From positions 419,840 to 483,839 of the forward strand of contig NZ_JABMLF010000004.1 of the NCBI RefSeq assembly GCF_013205055.1: a DNA stretch of 64,000 nucleotides. The letters are read 5' to 3'. This document shows positions 33,601 to 42,311 of this stretch, piece by piece. Under the pieces are notes generated by a model. The model was not told the DNA's origin and searched no databases. It was given only the letters and a program-made list of their open reading frames with translations. A program made the translations under genes and the position numbers. The stretch is from Rathayibacter sp. VKM Ac-2856. Its GTDB lineage: Bacteria > Actinomycetota > Actinomycetes > Actinomycetales > Microbacteriaceae. The stretch's first letter is position 1; each line of letters starts with the position of its first letter.

Positions 33601-34608
33601 TCACCAGGCGTAGTCCTCCGGCGCCGTGCGGTGCCCCGGGAAGATCTCGCCGAGGCGGGCCAGGTCGCCGGGCTCGAGCGCGATGTCGACGGCCGCGACG
33701 GCGCTCTCGAGCTGCTCCATCGTCCGCGGGCCCGTGATCGGGCCGGTGACGCCCGGCTGGTGCAGCAGCCAGGCCAGCGCGAGCTCGCCCGGCGCGATGC
33801 CGCGGTCGCGCGCGAAGGCCTCGTACTGCTCGAGGGCCGGGCGGTGCTTCTCGATCGCCTCGAGCGAGCGGGCGGAGGCGCGGCGGCTGCCCGACTCCGT
33901 CTTCTCGATCACTCCGCCGAGCAGCCCGCCCTGCAGCGGCGACCAGGGGATGACGCCGAGTCCGTAGTGCCGGGCGGCGGGCAGGACCTCGCGCTCGATG
34001 TCGCGCACGAGCAGGTTGTAGATGGACTGCTCCGAGGCGAGGCCGGTGAAGCGGCGGTCGCGCGCGGCCTCCTGGGCCTGGGCGAGGTGCCAGCCGGCGA
34101 AGTTGCTCGAGCCGACGTAGAGGACCTTCCCCTGCTGGACGGCGACCTCCATCGCCTGCCAGATCTCGTCCCACGGAGTCGTGCGGTCGACGTGGTGGAA
34201 CTGGTACAGGTCGATGTGGTCGGTCTGCAGGCGGCGGAGGCTGTCGTCGAGCGCGCGGCGGATGTTCAGCGCCGAGAGGCGCCCGCCGTTGGGCCAGGAG
34301 TCGCGGCCGCGCTCGGCGCCGGGGGCGGCGTGCTGCTCCATGTCGCCGTAGAGCTTGGTCGCGAGGACGGTGCGCTCGCGGCGCTGGCCGCCCTGGGCGA
34401 ACCAGCGGCCGACGATCTCCTCCGTCGCGCCGCGGGCGCCCTCGCCGCCGTAGACGTTCGCCGTGTCGAAGAAGTTGACGCCGAGCTCGTGGGCGCGGTC
34501 CATGATCGCGAACGAGTCGGGCTCGGTCGTCTCAGGGCCGAAGTTCATGGTGCCCAGGACGGCGCGGGAGACGGACAGACCGGTGCGGCCGAGGTGCGTG
34601 TACTTCAT
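33601..34608 (-). CDS. Aldo/keto reductase
   Basis: 335 residues. The tetrad is D48, Y53 (F-D-T-A-N-V-Y), Lys in L-A-T-K-L-Y-G and His in Y-Q-F-H-H-V-D. The length and the P-W-S-P-L-Q-G-G-L-L motif put it in the YajO/AKR12-like group of larger reductases. TGGAGG lies just before ATG 34608; the 25 extra residues of the longer frame are not conserved. It is divergent from the LysM lipoprotein. It is not a duplicate of the previous reductase: the two are clearly different subfamilies. Confidence 0.88.
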   Translation of the reverse strand: MKYTHLGRTGLSVSRAVLGTMNFGPETTEPDSFAIMDRAHELGVNFFDTANVYGGEGARGATEEIVGRWFAQGGQRRERTVLATKLYGDMEQHAAPGAERGRDSWPNGGRLSALNIRRALDDSLRRLQTDHIDLYQFHHVDRTTPWDEIWQAMEVAVQQGKVLYVGSSNFAGWHLAQAQEAARDRRFTGLASEQSIYNLLVRDIEREVLPAARHYGLGVIPWSPLQGGLLGGVIEKTESGSRRASARSLEAIEKHRPALEQYEAFARDRGIAPGELALAWLLHQPGVTGPITGPRTMEQLESAVAAVDIALEPGDLARLGEIFPGHRTAPEDYAW

Positions 34609-34696
34609 GCCTCCAGTCCACGCCGTCGAGGGCGCGGTGTCCAACAGGGGGTGGCGATGGGATTCAGCGGGGGAGGAGGTCAATCGCGCTGCGGGT

Positions 34697-34708
34697 TAGA
34701 GTCTGGGA
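34697..34708 (+). promoter_or_regulatory. -10 element of a leaderless promoter
   Basis: TAGAGT (34697-34702), 6 nt before GTG 34709. Confidence 0.5.
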
Positions 34709-35296
34709 GTGGCATCGAAGACGACTCAGCGCATCGTGATCGTGCTCGCGAGCACCCTCCTGCTCGCCGGCTGCACGTCGGCGGCCGACATCCCGGACGC
34801 GACGCCGACCGAGGGCTCCGGCGCGGTGGGCTCGTCGTCCGTGGCGAGCACGCCGACCGCCGACGCCGCGGAGGCGGGCCCGCGGCCCGTGCCGAGCGTG
34901 ACGCTGGCGCCGGCGCCCGTCGCCGCGACCGGCGAGTGCGTGGTCTCCGCCCTCGACACCGCCGGCTCGATCGGCGACGTGGACCTCGAGGTCGTGCGCG
35001 ACCGGGGGACCCGCGAGGGCGCGGCGGGGACCGTGCGGACCGCGACCGACGGCGCGCCCGCCGCGTACGTCGTCGCGGCCGGCGACAGCCCGGCGCGGAT
35101 CGCCGACCGCTTCTGCGTGAGCGCCGGCTACCTCGACGCCCTCAACTCGGTCCGCCGCGACGGCGTCACCCTCGACAGCCTCTACGGCGGCGACACCCTC
35201 AACCTGAATCCCTCGACGGTCCTCACTGTCGGCGACCAGAACGGCCGCGTCCGCGCCAACGCCGAGCCCGAGCCGCTGCCCCGCCAGGCCGGCTGA
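34709..35296 (+). CDS. LysM-domain lipoprotein
   Basis: 195 residues. The lipoprotein signal ends in L-L-A-G-C with cysteine 22. A Thr/Ser/Pro-rich linker (about 24-75) leads to a small domain with one cysteine, then a LysM fold: Y-V-V-A-A-G-D-S-P-A-R-I-A-D-R-F-C ... L-Y-G-G-D-T-L-N-L (about 122-172). LysM binds peptidoglycan, so the protein probably bridges membrane and wall. No catalytic domain is attached. GTG at 34709 is 6 nt after TAGAGT. Confidence 0.82.
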   Translation: MASKTTQRIVIVLASTLLLAGCTSAADIPDATPTEGSGAVGSSSVASTPTADAAEAGPRPVPSVTLAPAPVAATGECVVSALDTAGSIGDVDLEVVRDRGTREGAAGTVRTATDGAPAAYVVAAGDSPARIADRFCVSAGYLDALNSVRRDGVTLDSLYGGDTLNLNPSTVLTVGDQNGRVRANAEPEPLPRQAG

Positions 35297-35323
35297 GCCG
35301 GAGTTGCGACGCGCGGCCCCACT

Positions 35324-35531
35324 CATGCTGATCGAGCAGCCCGCGGTCATGCTGATCGAGTAGCCCGCGGAGCGGGCGTATCGAGATCCACCGTGGCCGG
35401 ATGTCGGGTCTGCGGACCGCCCTGTCGATGAGCGTGGGTCTCGATACGCCCCTCCGGGGCTACTCGACCAGCATGGAGCTGCGCCCCACCCGTGCTGATC
35501 GGGCAGCCCACGGAGCAAGCGCATCGAGATC
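35324..35531. repeat. Dispersed hairpin element, cluster 7 (family B)
   Basis: A truncated inverted unit, a full inverted unit (from 35348, stem CCCGC/GCGGG), a forward unit (stem CCCC/GGGG, ends near 35475) and a decayed inverted unit (to 35531) lie in the gap 35297-35539. Confidence 0.8.
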
Positions 35532-35539
35532 CGCCGCCG

Positions 35540-35905
35540 TCAGAGCCCGACGACGCCGACGAGCAGCGCCGAGAGCGCGACGGTGCCGGCGAAGCCGGTG
35601 GTCCGGGCGCGGCGCTTCGCGGGGTCCTCGAGCCACGGCAGGCTCCGCCAGCGCACGACGGCGCCGGCCGCTCCCGCCGCCGCCAGGACGACGAGCGCGA
35701 ACCACGGCGCGAGGCTCACGAGCGTCCAGTCCGCGAAGACCCGCGCCAGCAGCAGCACGAGCACCGACTCGACGCCGCGGGTGAGCACGCGCAGCCGGTC
35801 GCGGTCGAGGTGCTGAGCGGTGCGGCGCCAGGGGATGGTCCCCAGCGCGAAGCGGCCGACCGTGTAGACCGTGATGGCCAGCGCGATCAGCGAGGCGATG
35901 ATCAC
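35540..35905 (-). CDS. Small four-helix membrane protein
   Basis: 121 residues with hydrophobic segments at about 2-20, 45-60, 65-85 and 100-120, and a short basic loop (P-W-R-R-T-A-Q-H-L-D-R-D-R). Not a family I recognise. GTG at 35905 has GGAGG 4 nt upstream and overlaps the hydrolase stop (GTGA), so it is the third gene of a regulator-hydrolase-membrane-protein operon and may serve the hydrolase. Confidence 0.65.
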   Translation of the reverse strand: MIIASLIALAITVYTVGRFALGTIPWRRTAQHLDRDRLRVLTRGVESVLVLLLARVFADWTLVSLAPWFALVVLAAAGAAGAVVRWRSLPWLEDPAKRRARTTGFAGTVALSALLVGVVGL

Positions 35906-36987
35906 GACACCTCCTCCCGCACATGCGCGAGGAGGTCGAGGCCGAGGGCGTCGACGGAGGTCGCGGTGGTCGAGCTCACGAAGACGGCGACCCCGCGCTC
36001 CCGGTCCATCGCGAGCATCGTGGCGTAGCCGGCGGTCCCGCCGTTGTGCCAGGTCGTCGCTCCTCCGCCGGGCGCCTCGGAGGTGAACCAGGCGAGGCCG
36101 ATCCGGTCCCCGTCGCCGGCGTCGAAGCGGGGGTCGAGGACGGTCGCGGCCGGGACGCCGAGCGCCGGGTCGTCGGCGAGGAGGGCGCGCGCGTACCGCG
36201 CCATGTCCGCGGCGGTCGAGCAGACGCCTCCCGCCGGCGCGTAGCCCTCGAGCGTCCACGGGCCCACCCGGCGGCCGCTCTCGGAGTGGCCCCGGGGCGC
36301 GTCCGGCGCGAGGGCCGAGATCGAGACGGGCACTGTGCTGGCGGTCATGCCGAGCGGCGCGAAGATCCGCTCGCGGACGAGATCGGCGTAGTCGGCCCCC
36401 TCCGCGCGGGCGAGGGTCTGCCCGAGGACGGCGGCCCCGAGGTTGGAGTACGCGACCTCGTCCGCCCCGCCGCCACCGGCGCTCACCGCCTGGCCCAGCA
36501 CGTCCTCCGCCGAGAACGTGGCGTACGGATCGACGCCGCGCAGCTGCGCGACGAGCGTCGCCGCCAGGTCGAGCGGGTTCGGCGAGAGGCGCGGGAGTCC
36601 GGAGCGGTGGCTCGCCAGCTCCTCGAGGGTGCCGTCGAAGCCGTCCAGCTCGGCGTGGTCGCGGGCGCGGTCGGCGAGGGCGACCGTCCCCGCCTCGGCG
36701 CTCTGCGCGAGCAGCAGGGCCGTCATCGTCTTCGTCACCGAGCCGATCTCGACCTCGGTGCTCTCGTCGGCGCCGAGCCCCGCGAAGCGGACGCGCTCGG
36801 GAGTGACCACCGCGGCGACGAGCCTGTCGCGGGTGCCGCCCCCGCCGTGCTCGGCGAGCCAGGCGGCGATCGCGGCGTCGCCGGTCCGCTCGTCCGAGAG
36901 CCGGGGTGCGGCCGGGCGCAGCAGCACCCCTCCGGCGAGCACGGCGACGGCCGCGGCGGCCGCGATGACGCGGGTGCGGGTTCTCAT
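35902..36987 (-). CDS. Serine hydrolase, beta-lactamase/class C family
   Basis: 361 residues with an N-terminal signal or anchor (about 6-24). The three active-site motifs are complete: S-V-T-K (S83, K86), Y-S-N (Y180, N182) and H-N-G near residue 320. This is the class C beta-lactamase/D-aminopeptidase/esterase EstB fold and acts outside the membrane; specificity cannot be told. It is in an operon: its ATG overlaps the regulator stop and its stop overlaps the membrane-protein start. Confidence 0.88.
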   Translation of the reverse strand: MRTRTRVIAAAAAVAVLAGGVLLRPAAPRLSDERTGDAAIAAWLAEHGGGGTRDRLVAAVVTPERVRFAGLGADESTEVEIGSVTKTMTALLLAQSAEAGTVALADRARDHAELDGFDGTLEELASHRSGLPRLSPNPLDLAATLVAQLRGVDPYATFSAEDVLGQAVSAGGGGADEVAYSNLGAAVLGQTLARAEGADYADLVRERIFAPLGMTASTVPVSISALAPDAPRGHSESGRRVGPWTLEGYAPAGGVCSTAADMARYARALLADDPALGVPAATVLDPRFDAGDGDRIGLAWFTSEAPGGGATTWHNGGTAGYATMLAMDRERGVAVFVSSTTATSVDALGLDLLAHVREEVS

Positions 36988-37511
36988 CGGGGACCTCCTG
37001 CGGCGAGCAGGATCGTCAGCAGGGGCACCAGCCGCTCGGGTGGGATGCCGTAGCGTCCGCGCCCGCGCGCCTCGAGCCAGCCCGCCGCGACCAGCTGATT
37101 GACGTGGTGGTAGATCTGGCCGGTCGTGCCCGCGCCCTCGCTCTCGGCGAGCTGCGCGACCGTCTCGACTCCGCCCGCGACCGCCTGGAGGAAGCGCAGG
37201 CGCACCGGACTGCCCAGCGCGGCCAGCGCCGCCGGGCCGGGGCTCGACCCCCAGTCGCGCTCGAAGAACGCGTCGGTGCTGAGGCCGTACTGCCACTCGA
37301 CCGGGCCGGCCGGAGTGGCGACCGCGCCGGCGAACACGACCCCGCCGGGCGCGGGAATCCGCTGCTTGAGCGCCGTGAGCGCCCAGAGCGGGTCGTCCTG
37401 CGTCGGATCGGCGGTGCCGGGCGCCGCGGCGACGGGGCCCGCGCTCTCGATCCGCTCCACCCGCTCCCGCAGCTCGTCCAGCTCGGCAGCGAGATCACGC
37501 GAAGAGGCCAT
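36984..37511 (-). CDS. ArsR-like winged-helix transcriptional regulator
   Basis: 175 residues. A coiled N-terminal helix (about 6-24) precedes a Pro/Gly linker and a C-terminal winged helix: G-S-P-V-R-L-R-F-L-Q-A-V-A-G-G (about 99-113), T-V-A-Q-L-A-E-S, G-Q-I-Y-H-H-V-N-Q-L-V-A-A-G-W-L-E. It is first in the operon with a serine hydrolase, whose product or substrate it may sense. No ArsR metal-binding C-x-C is present. The promoter should lie in the repeat-filled region upstream. Confidence 0.8.
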   Translation of the reverse strand: MASSRDLAAELDELRERVERIESAGPVAAAPGTADPTQDDPLWALTALKQRIPAPGGVVFAGAVATPAGPVEWQYGLSTDAFFERDWGSSPGPAALAALGSPVRLRFLQAVAGGVETVAQLAESEGAGTTGQIYHHVNQLVAAGWLEARGRGRYGIPPERLVPLLTILLAAGGPR

Positions 37512-37567
37512 GCTCCACTATTGCAAACATTCCGTAATCCCGGAACCCGCCCGCACCCACTCCGCAA

Positions 37568-38052
37568 AAGTTGTCGTACTCGCCCCACGACCACGACAAC
37601 TTCTGCGCACTCGCGAGGCCCCGCAGCTGCACCCCCGCTCGACTCCTCGAAAGTTGCGGTAGTCGAGTGCGCCTACCGCAACTTCTGCAGAGTGAGCAGC
37701 GTCTGCGCACTCGCGGGCGCCCGGCGGGTACAACCCCCGCCGACTCCTCGAAAGTTGTCGTACTCGCGCCGCGACTACGACAACTTCTGCGTCCTGACGA
37801 GGCTCCCGCGGGTGCAGCCCCGCTCGACTCCTCGAAAGTTGCGGTAGTGGCGCGCGATTACCGCAACTTCTGCAGAGTGAAGCAGTGTCTGTCCGCTCGC
37901 GAGTGTTCGCGGGTGCATCTTGCCCACTCCTCGAAAGTTGTCGTACTCGCCCCGCGACTCCGACAACTTCTGCGTACTGACGAGGCCCCCGCAGGTGCAC
38001 CCCCGCGCGACTCCTCGAAAGTTGCGGTAGTCGGGTGCGACTACCGCAACTT
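37568..38052. repeat. Array of six hairpins alternating between two stem sequences (family C)
   Basis: The 586-bp gap 37512-38097 has no gene. Hairpins 1, 3 and 5 (37568-37602, 37752-37786, 37935-37969) have arms AAGTTGTCGT(A); hairpins 2, 4 and 6 (37651-37684, 37836-37869, 38019-38052) have arms AAGTTGCGGTA(G...). Hairpin starts are 83-101 bp apart, so a pair repeats every 183-185 bp. Five of the six are preceded by ACTCCTCGA and five are followed by CTGC. The last hairpin has a perfect 15-bp stem and a 4-nt loop. The array separates the purL 3' end from the winged-helix regulator gene. Confidence 0.88.
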
Positions 38053-38097
38053 TTGGGGAGTGGAGGACGTAAAGGAGGGGTGGGGAGGCCGCCCGCC

Positions 38098-40407
38098 TCA
38101 GGCGAAGCGGGAGGGCAGCACGGCGCCGTTGACGGCGCGCAGCTCCTCGAGGGGGACCGTGAAGAGGCCCTGGACCTCGACGACGGGCGACTCGGCGTCG
38201 GTGACGCCGATCCGGAGCACCGGGTAGCCCCGGCCCTCGCAGAGCCCGCGGAACTTCACGTCGTCCTCGCGCGGCACCGACACGAGCACGCGGCCGGTCG
38301 ACTCCGAGAAGAGGGCGGCGGTCGCGTCGACGCCGTCGCGCTCCATCAGCTCGTCCAGCCAGATCCGCACGCCCACGCCGAAGCGCAGCGCGGACTCGGC
38401 CAGCGCGACGACGAGGCCGCCGTCGGCGAGGTCGTGCGCGGACGCGATCAGCGACTCGGTCGAGCCGGCCGCGATCAGGTCGGCCAGCGCCTTCTCGGCC
38501 GCGAGGTCGAGCTGCGGAGGACGGCCGCCGAGGTGGTCGTGCACGGTCCCGGCCCACGCGGAGCCGTCGAGCTCGTCGCGGGTGACGCCGAGCAGGTAGA
38601 CGTTGTCGCCCTCGTCCTGCCAGCCGGAGGGGATGCGGCGCGCCACGTCGTCGATCACGCCGAGGACGCCGACGACGGGCGTCGGGAAGATCGGCACGTC
38701 GCCGGTCTGGTTGTAGAACGAGACGTTGCCGCCGGTGACGGGGATCTCGAGCTCGAGGCACGCGTCGGCGAGGGCGCCGACCGCTTCGCGGAACTGCCAC
38801 ATCACCTCGGGGTTCTCGGGGCTGCCGAAGTTGAGGCAGTCCGAGACGGCGACCGGGGTCGCTCCGGTGACGGCGACGTTGCGGAACGCCTCGGCGAGCG
38901 CGAGGCGCGCGCCCTGCGCCGGGTCGAGCTGGCACCAGCGGCCGTTGGCGTCGGTGGCGACCGCGAAGCCGAGCCCGGACTCCTCGTCGACGCGGACCAT
39001 GCCGCCGTCGTCGGGGTAGCTCAGCGCGGTGTTGCCGAGCACGTAGCGGTCGTACTGCGAGGTGATCCAGCTCTTGTCGGCGAGGTTGGCCGAGCCGAGC
39101 AGCGCGAGGGTCTCGGCGCGCAGGGCGTCGCCGTCGCTCGAGCGCGGCAGCCGCGAGGAGGAGTCGGCCTGCAGGGCGTCGAGCCAGGCCGGGTAGGCGA
39201 TCGGGCGCTCGTAGACCGGGCCGTCGACGGCGACGGTGCGCGGGTCGACGTTGACGATCTCCTCGCCGTGCCAGTTGATGACGAGGCGGCCGGAGTCGGT
39301 GACCTCGCCGAGCACGCTGGTCTCGACGTCCCACTTGCGGACGACCTCGAGGAAGGCGTCGAGCTTCTCGGGGCGGACGACCGCCATCATCCGCTCCTGC
39401 GACTCCGACATCAGGATCTCCTCGGCCGTGAGCGAGGGATCGCGCAGCAGCACCGAGTCGAGCTCGATGAACATGCCGCCGTCGCCGTTGGAGGCGAGCT
39501 CGGAGGTGGCGCAGGAGATGCCGGCGGCGCCGAGGTCCTGGATGCCCTCGACGAGGTCCTTGCGGAACAGCTCGAGGCAGCATTCGATGAGCACCTTCTC
39601 GGCGAACGGGTCGCCGACCTGCACGGCCGGGCGCTTGGTCGGGCCGCCGTCGGCGAAGCTGTCGGAGGCGAGGATCGACGCGCCGCCGATGCCGTCGCCG
39701 CCGGTGCGCGCGCCGAACAGCACGACCTTGTTGCCGACGCCGCGGGCGTTGGCGAGGTGGAGGTCCTCGTGGCGGAGGACGCCGACCGCGAGCGCGTTGA
39801 CGAGCGGGTTGCCCTGGTAGACGGAGTCGAAGTAGGTCTCGCCGCCGATGTTGGGCAGGCCGAGGCAGTTCGCGTAGAAGGAGATGCCGGCGACGACGCC
39901 GTGCACGACGCGGGCGGTGTCCGGGTCGTCGATGTGGCCGAAGCGCAGCGCGTCCATCACGGCGACGGGGCGGGCGCCCATCGAGATGATGTCGCGGACG
40001 ATGCCGCCGACACCGGTCGCCGCGCCCTGGAAGGGCTCGATGTAGCTCGGGTGGTTGTGGCTCTCGATCTTGAAGGTGACGGCCCAGCCCTCGCCGACGT
40101 CGACGACCCCGGCGTTCTCGCCCATGCCGACCATGAGGTTCTTCTTCATGGCGGGCGAGACCTTCTGCCCGAACTGGCGGAGGTACATCTTCGACGACTT
40201 GTACGAGCAGTGCTCGCTCCACATCACCGAGTACATCGCCAGCTCGCCGCTCGTGGGGCGCCGGCCGAGGATCTCGCGGATGCTCGCGTACTCGTCGGGC
40301 TTCAGCCCGAGCGCCGCGTAGGGCTGCTCCTTCTCGGGGGTGGCCTCCGCGTTCGCGGTGGTGTCGGGAACGGCGATGCGGCTGTCTGCAGTGCGGCTGT
40401 CTGCCAT
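38098..40407 (-). CDS. purL: Phosphoribosylformylglycinamidine synthase, large subunit
   Basis: 769 residues, the small PurL of the PurLQS type. It converts FGAR to FGAM with ATP, using ammonia from PurQ. Landmarks: W-S-E-H-C-S-Y-K (about 62-70), [10 protein letters not shown] (about 115-124), [12 protein letters not shown] (ATP site), G-G-D-G-I-G-G-A-S, and G-N-V-S-F-Y-N-Q-T in the second half. purQ and purS are 15.6 kb away on the same strand. A possible -10 (TAGGAT on the reverse strand, 40448-40453) lies 40 bp upstream. Confidence 0.97.
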   Translation of the reverse strand: MADSRTADSRIAVPDTTANAEATPEKEQPYAALGLKPDEYASIREILGRRPTSGELAMYSVMWSEHCSYKSSKMYLRQFGQKVSPAMKKNLMVGMGENAGVVDVGEGWAVTFKIESHNHPSYIEPFQGAATGVGGIVRDIISMGARPVAVMDALRFGHIDDPDTARVVHGVVAGISFYANCLGLPNIGGETYFDSVYQGNPLVNALAVGVLRHEDLHLANARGVGNKVVLFGARTGGDGIGGASILASDSFADGGPTKRPAVQVGDPFAEKVLIECCLELFRKDLVEGIQDLGAAGISCATSELASNGDGGMFIELDSVLLRDPSLTAEEILMSESQERMMAVVRPEKLDAFLEVVRKWDVETSVLGEVTDSGRLVINWHGEEIVNVDPRTVAVDGPVYERPIAYPAWLDALQADSSSRLPRSSDGDALRAETLALLGSANLADKSWITSQYDRYVLGNTALSYPDDGGMVRVDEESGLGFAVATDANGRWCQLDPAQGARLALAEAFRNVAVTGATPVAVSDCLNFGSPENPEVMWQFREAVGALADACLELEIPVTGGNVSFYNQTGDVPIFPTPVVGVLGVIDDVARRIPSGWQDEGDNVYLLGVTRDELDGSAWAGTVHDHLGGRPPQLDLAAEKALADLIAAGSTESLIASAHDLADGGLVVALAESALRFGVGVRIWLDELMERDGVDATAALFSESTGRVLVSVPREDDVKFRGLCEGRGYPVLRIGVTDAESPVVEVQGLFTVPLEELRAVNGAVLPSRFA

Positions 40408-40572
40408 GTGCTGGAGGCTCCAGGAGAGAGGGTGGGGATGCGCGACGATCCTACCGGGGCGGGCGCCCGCCCCTCGGGGGTCGCGCGAACAGGGCGTTTG
40501 GGGGGCCAGCGATCAGGGCGTGTGCGCGGATCGGCCGGGTGAAGCGGCCACCGGCTCGGTGCGGGCGGCAGT

Positions 40573-40652
40573 TGCGCGCAGAACATCAGCCAGGAGTGCC
40601 CGTCATCGCCGATGAGCGATGAGCTCGGCTCTCGGCTGATGTTCTGCGCGCA
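40573..40652. repeat. 19-bp-arm inverted repeat with inner hairpin (family D)
   Basis: TGCGCGCAGAACATCAGCC (40573-40591) pairs perfectly with 40634-40652. The 42-nt interior holds a second dyad (TCATCGC/GCGATGA). It lies 21 bp past the marP stop on the reverse strand and 165 bp upstream of purL. Probably a terminator or structured element. Confidence 0.8.
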
Positions 40653-40673
40653 GCCCGCCGGTGCCGGCCCGGA

Positions 40674-41855
40674 TCAGGCCTCGCGGCAGGGTCCGGAGTC
40701 GACGGTCGCGGTCAGCGCGGGCGCCTCGGCGGCCACGGGGCCGAGCACCGAGAGCGGGATGGCGTAGCCGACGTTGTCCACCGAGGCCGCCTTGCCGAAG
40801 ACCACGCCCGAGACGGTGCCGTCGAGCGAGAGCAGCGGTCCGCCGGAGTTGCCCTGGTTCACCAGGGCCGCGAGCGTCAGCACCTCGCGGGAGGTCGGTG
40901 CGCCGTCGACCATCAGCGACACGGTGGCGTCGGAGGAGACCTGGGCGGAGCCGAGGGTCAGCGGACCGCCGAACGGGTAGCCCGCCACGACGCCGTCGTC
41001 GCCCGCCACGACCGCGTCGTCGAGGGCGAGCGGCGCGGCGGAGAGCCCGTCGACCGCGATGACCGCGAGGTCGGCGGCGGCGTCGAGGTAGACGACGCGG
41101 CCGGTGCGCGGCGGCTCGTTCGGCGCCTCGACGACGGGCTGCTCCACTCCGGCCACCACGTGCGCATTGGTGATCACCCGGTCGTCGGAGACGACGAAGC
41201 CGCTGCCCGTGACTCCGACGTCGCAGGCCCAGGCGGTGCCGGACACGCGGACGACCGAGTCGGAGGCGGTGGCGACCTCGGGGTCGTCGGTCGCGACGCT
41301 GGGGATGGCCGGGGCCTCGGTCGGAGCGTCGAGGGCCTCGACGACCCAGGAGGTGCCCTCGTCGACGACGGTCGACTGCAGCTGCGCGAGGAAGCCGCGC
41401 ACCGGGTCCGGGGTGAGGTCGTCGATGGTCCGGATGACGGTGGAGCCGGCGACGCTGGTCGTGACGAGCGGGACGCCGAGCAGCGACACGGCGGAGGTGA
41501 CCGCGATCCAGACCAGCCCGGTGATGGCGACGCCGGCCACTCCTCCGGCGAGGCGGTCGAGGAGGCCCAGCTTCACCTTGTCGGCGCCGCGGCCGACCAC
41601 GGCACCGATCGTCGCACCGATCGCGTAGCCGACGCCGAGCAGCAGGACGGCGGTGCCGATCACGGCGAGGAGTCGCCACTCGCTGCCCGCGGCCCAGGCC
41701 GAGACGGCGGGGACGGCGAAGGAGGCGGCGATCGCGCCGGCCACGACGCCCGCCAGGCCGCCGAGGGTGCGGAGGAAGCCGCGGCGCAGGCCGTCGACGA
41801 GCGCGCCGATGAGACTCAGCACGACGATGACGTCGACGATCACGGATGCGCCCAT
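40674..41855 (-). CDS. MarP-like membrane-anchored serine protease (CvpA plus trypsin-like domain)
   Basis: 393 residues. Four CvpA-like helices (about 5-50, 65-90, 105-130) anchor a chymotrypsin-fold domain with triad H232 (T-N-A-H-V-V), D262 (A-A-D-L-A-V) and S337 (Q-G-N-S-G-G-P). C211 and C390 lie where the disulfide of Mycobacterium tuberculosis MarP lies (Cys214-Cys395), and the overall length matches. MarP cleaves a peptidoglycan hydrolase and gives acid resistance. No PDZ domain. ATG at 41855 begins in the first helix region. Confidence 0.9.
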   Translation of the reverse strand: MGASVIVDVIVVLSLIGALVDGLRRGFLRTLGGLAGVVAGAIAASFAVPAVSAWAAGSEWRLLAVIGTAVLLLGVGYAIGATIGAVVGRGADKVKLGLLDRLAGGVAGVAITGLVWIAVTSAVSLLGVPLVTTSVAGSTVIRTIDDLTPDPVRGFLAQLQSTVVDEGTSWVVEALDAPTEAPAIPSVATDDPEVATASDSVVRVSGTAWACDVGVTGSGFVVSDDRVITNAHVVAGVEQPVVEAPNEPPRTGRVVYLDAAADLAVIAVDGLSAAPLALDDAVVAGDDGVVAGYPFGGPLTLGSAQVSSDATVSLMVDGAPTSREVLTLAALVNQGNSGGPLLSLDGTVSGVVFGKAASVDNVGYAIPLSVLGPVAAEAPALTATVDSGPCREA

Positions 41856-42008
41856 GCGGAACTCCTCGCGGTCGGGTCGGGATGCTCCAGCATGACCGAC
41901 GGCGGATGCGGGGACACCCGGAGGAGCCTGCGAGTCCCTGGCGCGGCGCGTCGGGTGCGATGGCGGGTGGGCTGCGGGTGCCGGTGCCGGTGCCGGTGCG
42001 GGCCGCCG

Positions 42009-42179
42009 GTTCTCGTCCGATCTGCAGGTCCTCGTTCGATCTTCAGGTCCTCGTTCGATCTGCAGGCTCTCGTCCGATCTGCAGGTCCCCGTCCGACCTG
42101 CAGGCCCTCGTCTGATCTGCAGGTCCTCAACCGCTCTGCAGGTCCCCGTCTGATCTGCAGGTCCTCGTCTGATCTGCAG
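42009..42179. repeat. Nine 19-bp direct repeats (iteron-like, family E)
   Basis: Exactly nine contiguous 19-bp units, consensus GTCCTCGTCCGATCTGCAG, each ending in or near the CTGCAG palindrome. Divergence falls mainly at positions 2-4 and 8-12. An isolated inverted half (CTGCAGATCGGAC) follows at 42239-42251, and GCCGGT triplets precede the array. The gap 41856-42311 (456 bp) has no gene. Confidence 0.9.
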
Positions 42180-42311
42180 GTGATCCGGGCCGCACGGCGC
42201 GAGCGGCGCGGCGGGAAACGGTCTCCCGCTCGGATCGCCTGCAGATCGGACAGGGGGCGGCGTGACCTCCGCGTGGCCCGGGAGGGAGCACGTCCCGGAA
42301 GGGAGCGCGGC

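Noticed and set aside
37568..38052. A CRISPR array
   Set aside because: The repeated parts are palindromes of two kinds, intervals between them are similar to each other and longer than CRISPR spacers, and no cas gene is present.
42009..42179. A plasmid-type replication origin based on the iterons
   Set aside because: No Rep gene, AT-rich region or partition gene is nearby, and the surroundings are chromosomal housekeeping genes.
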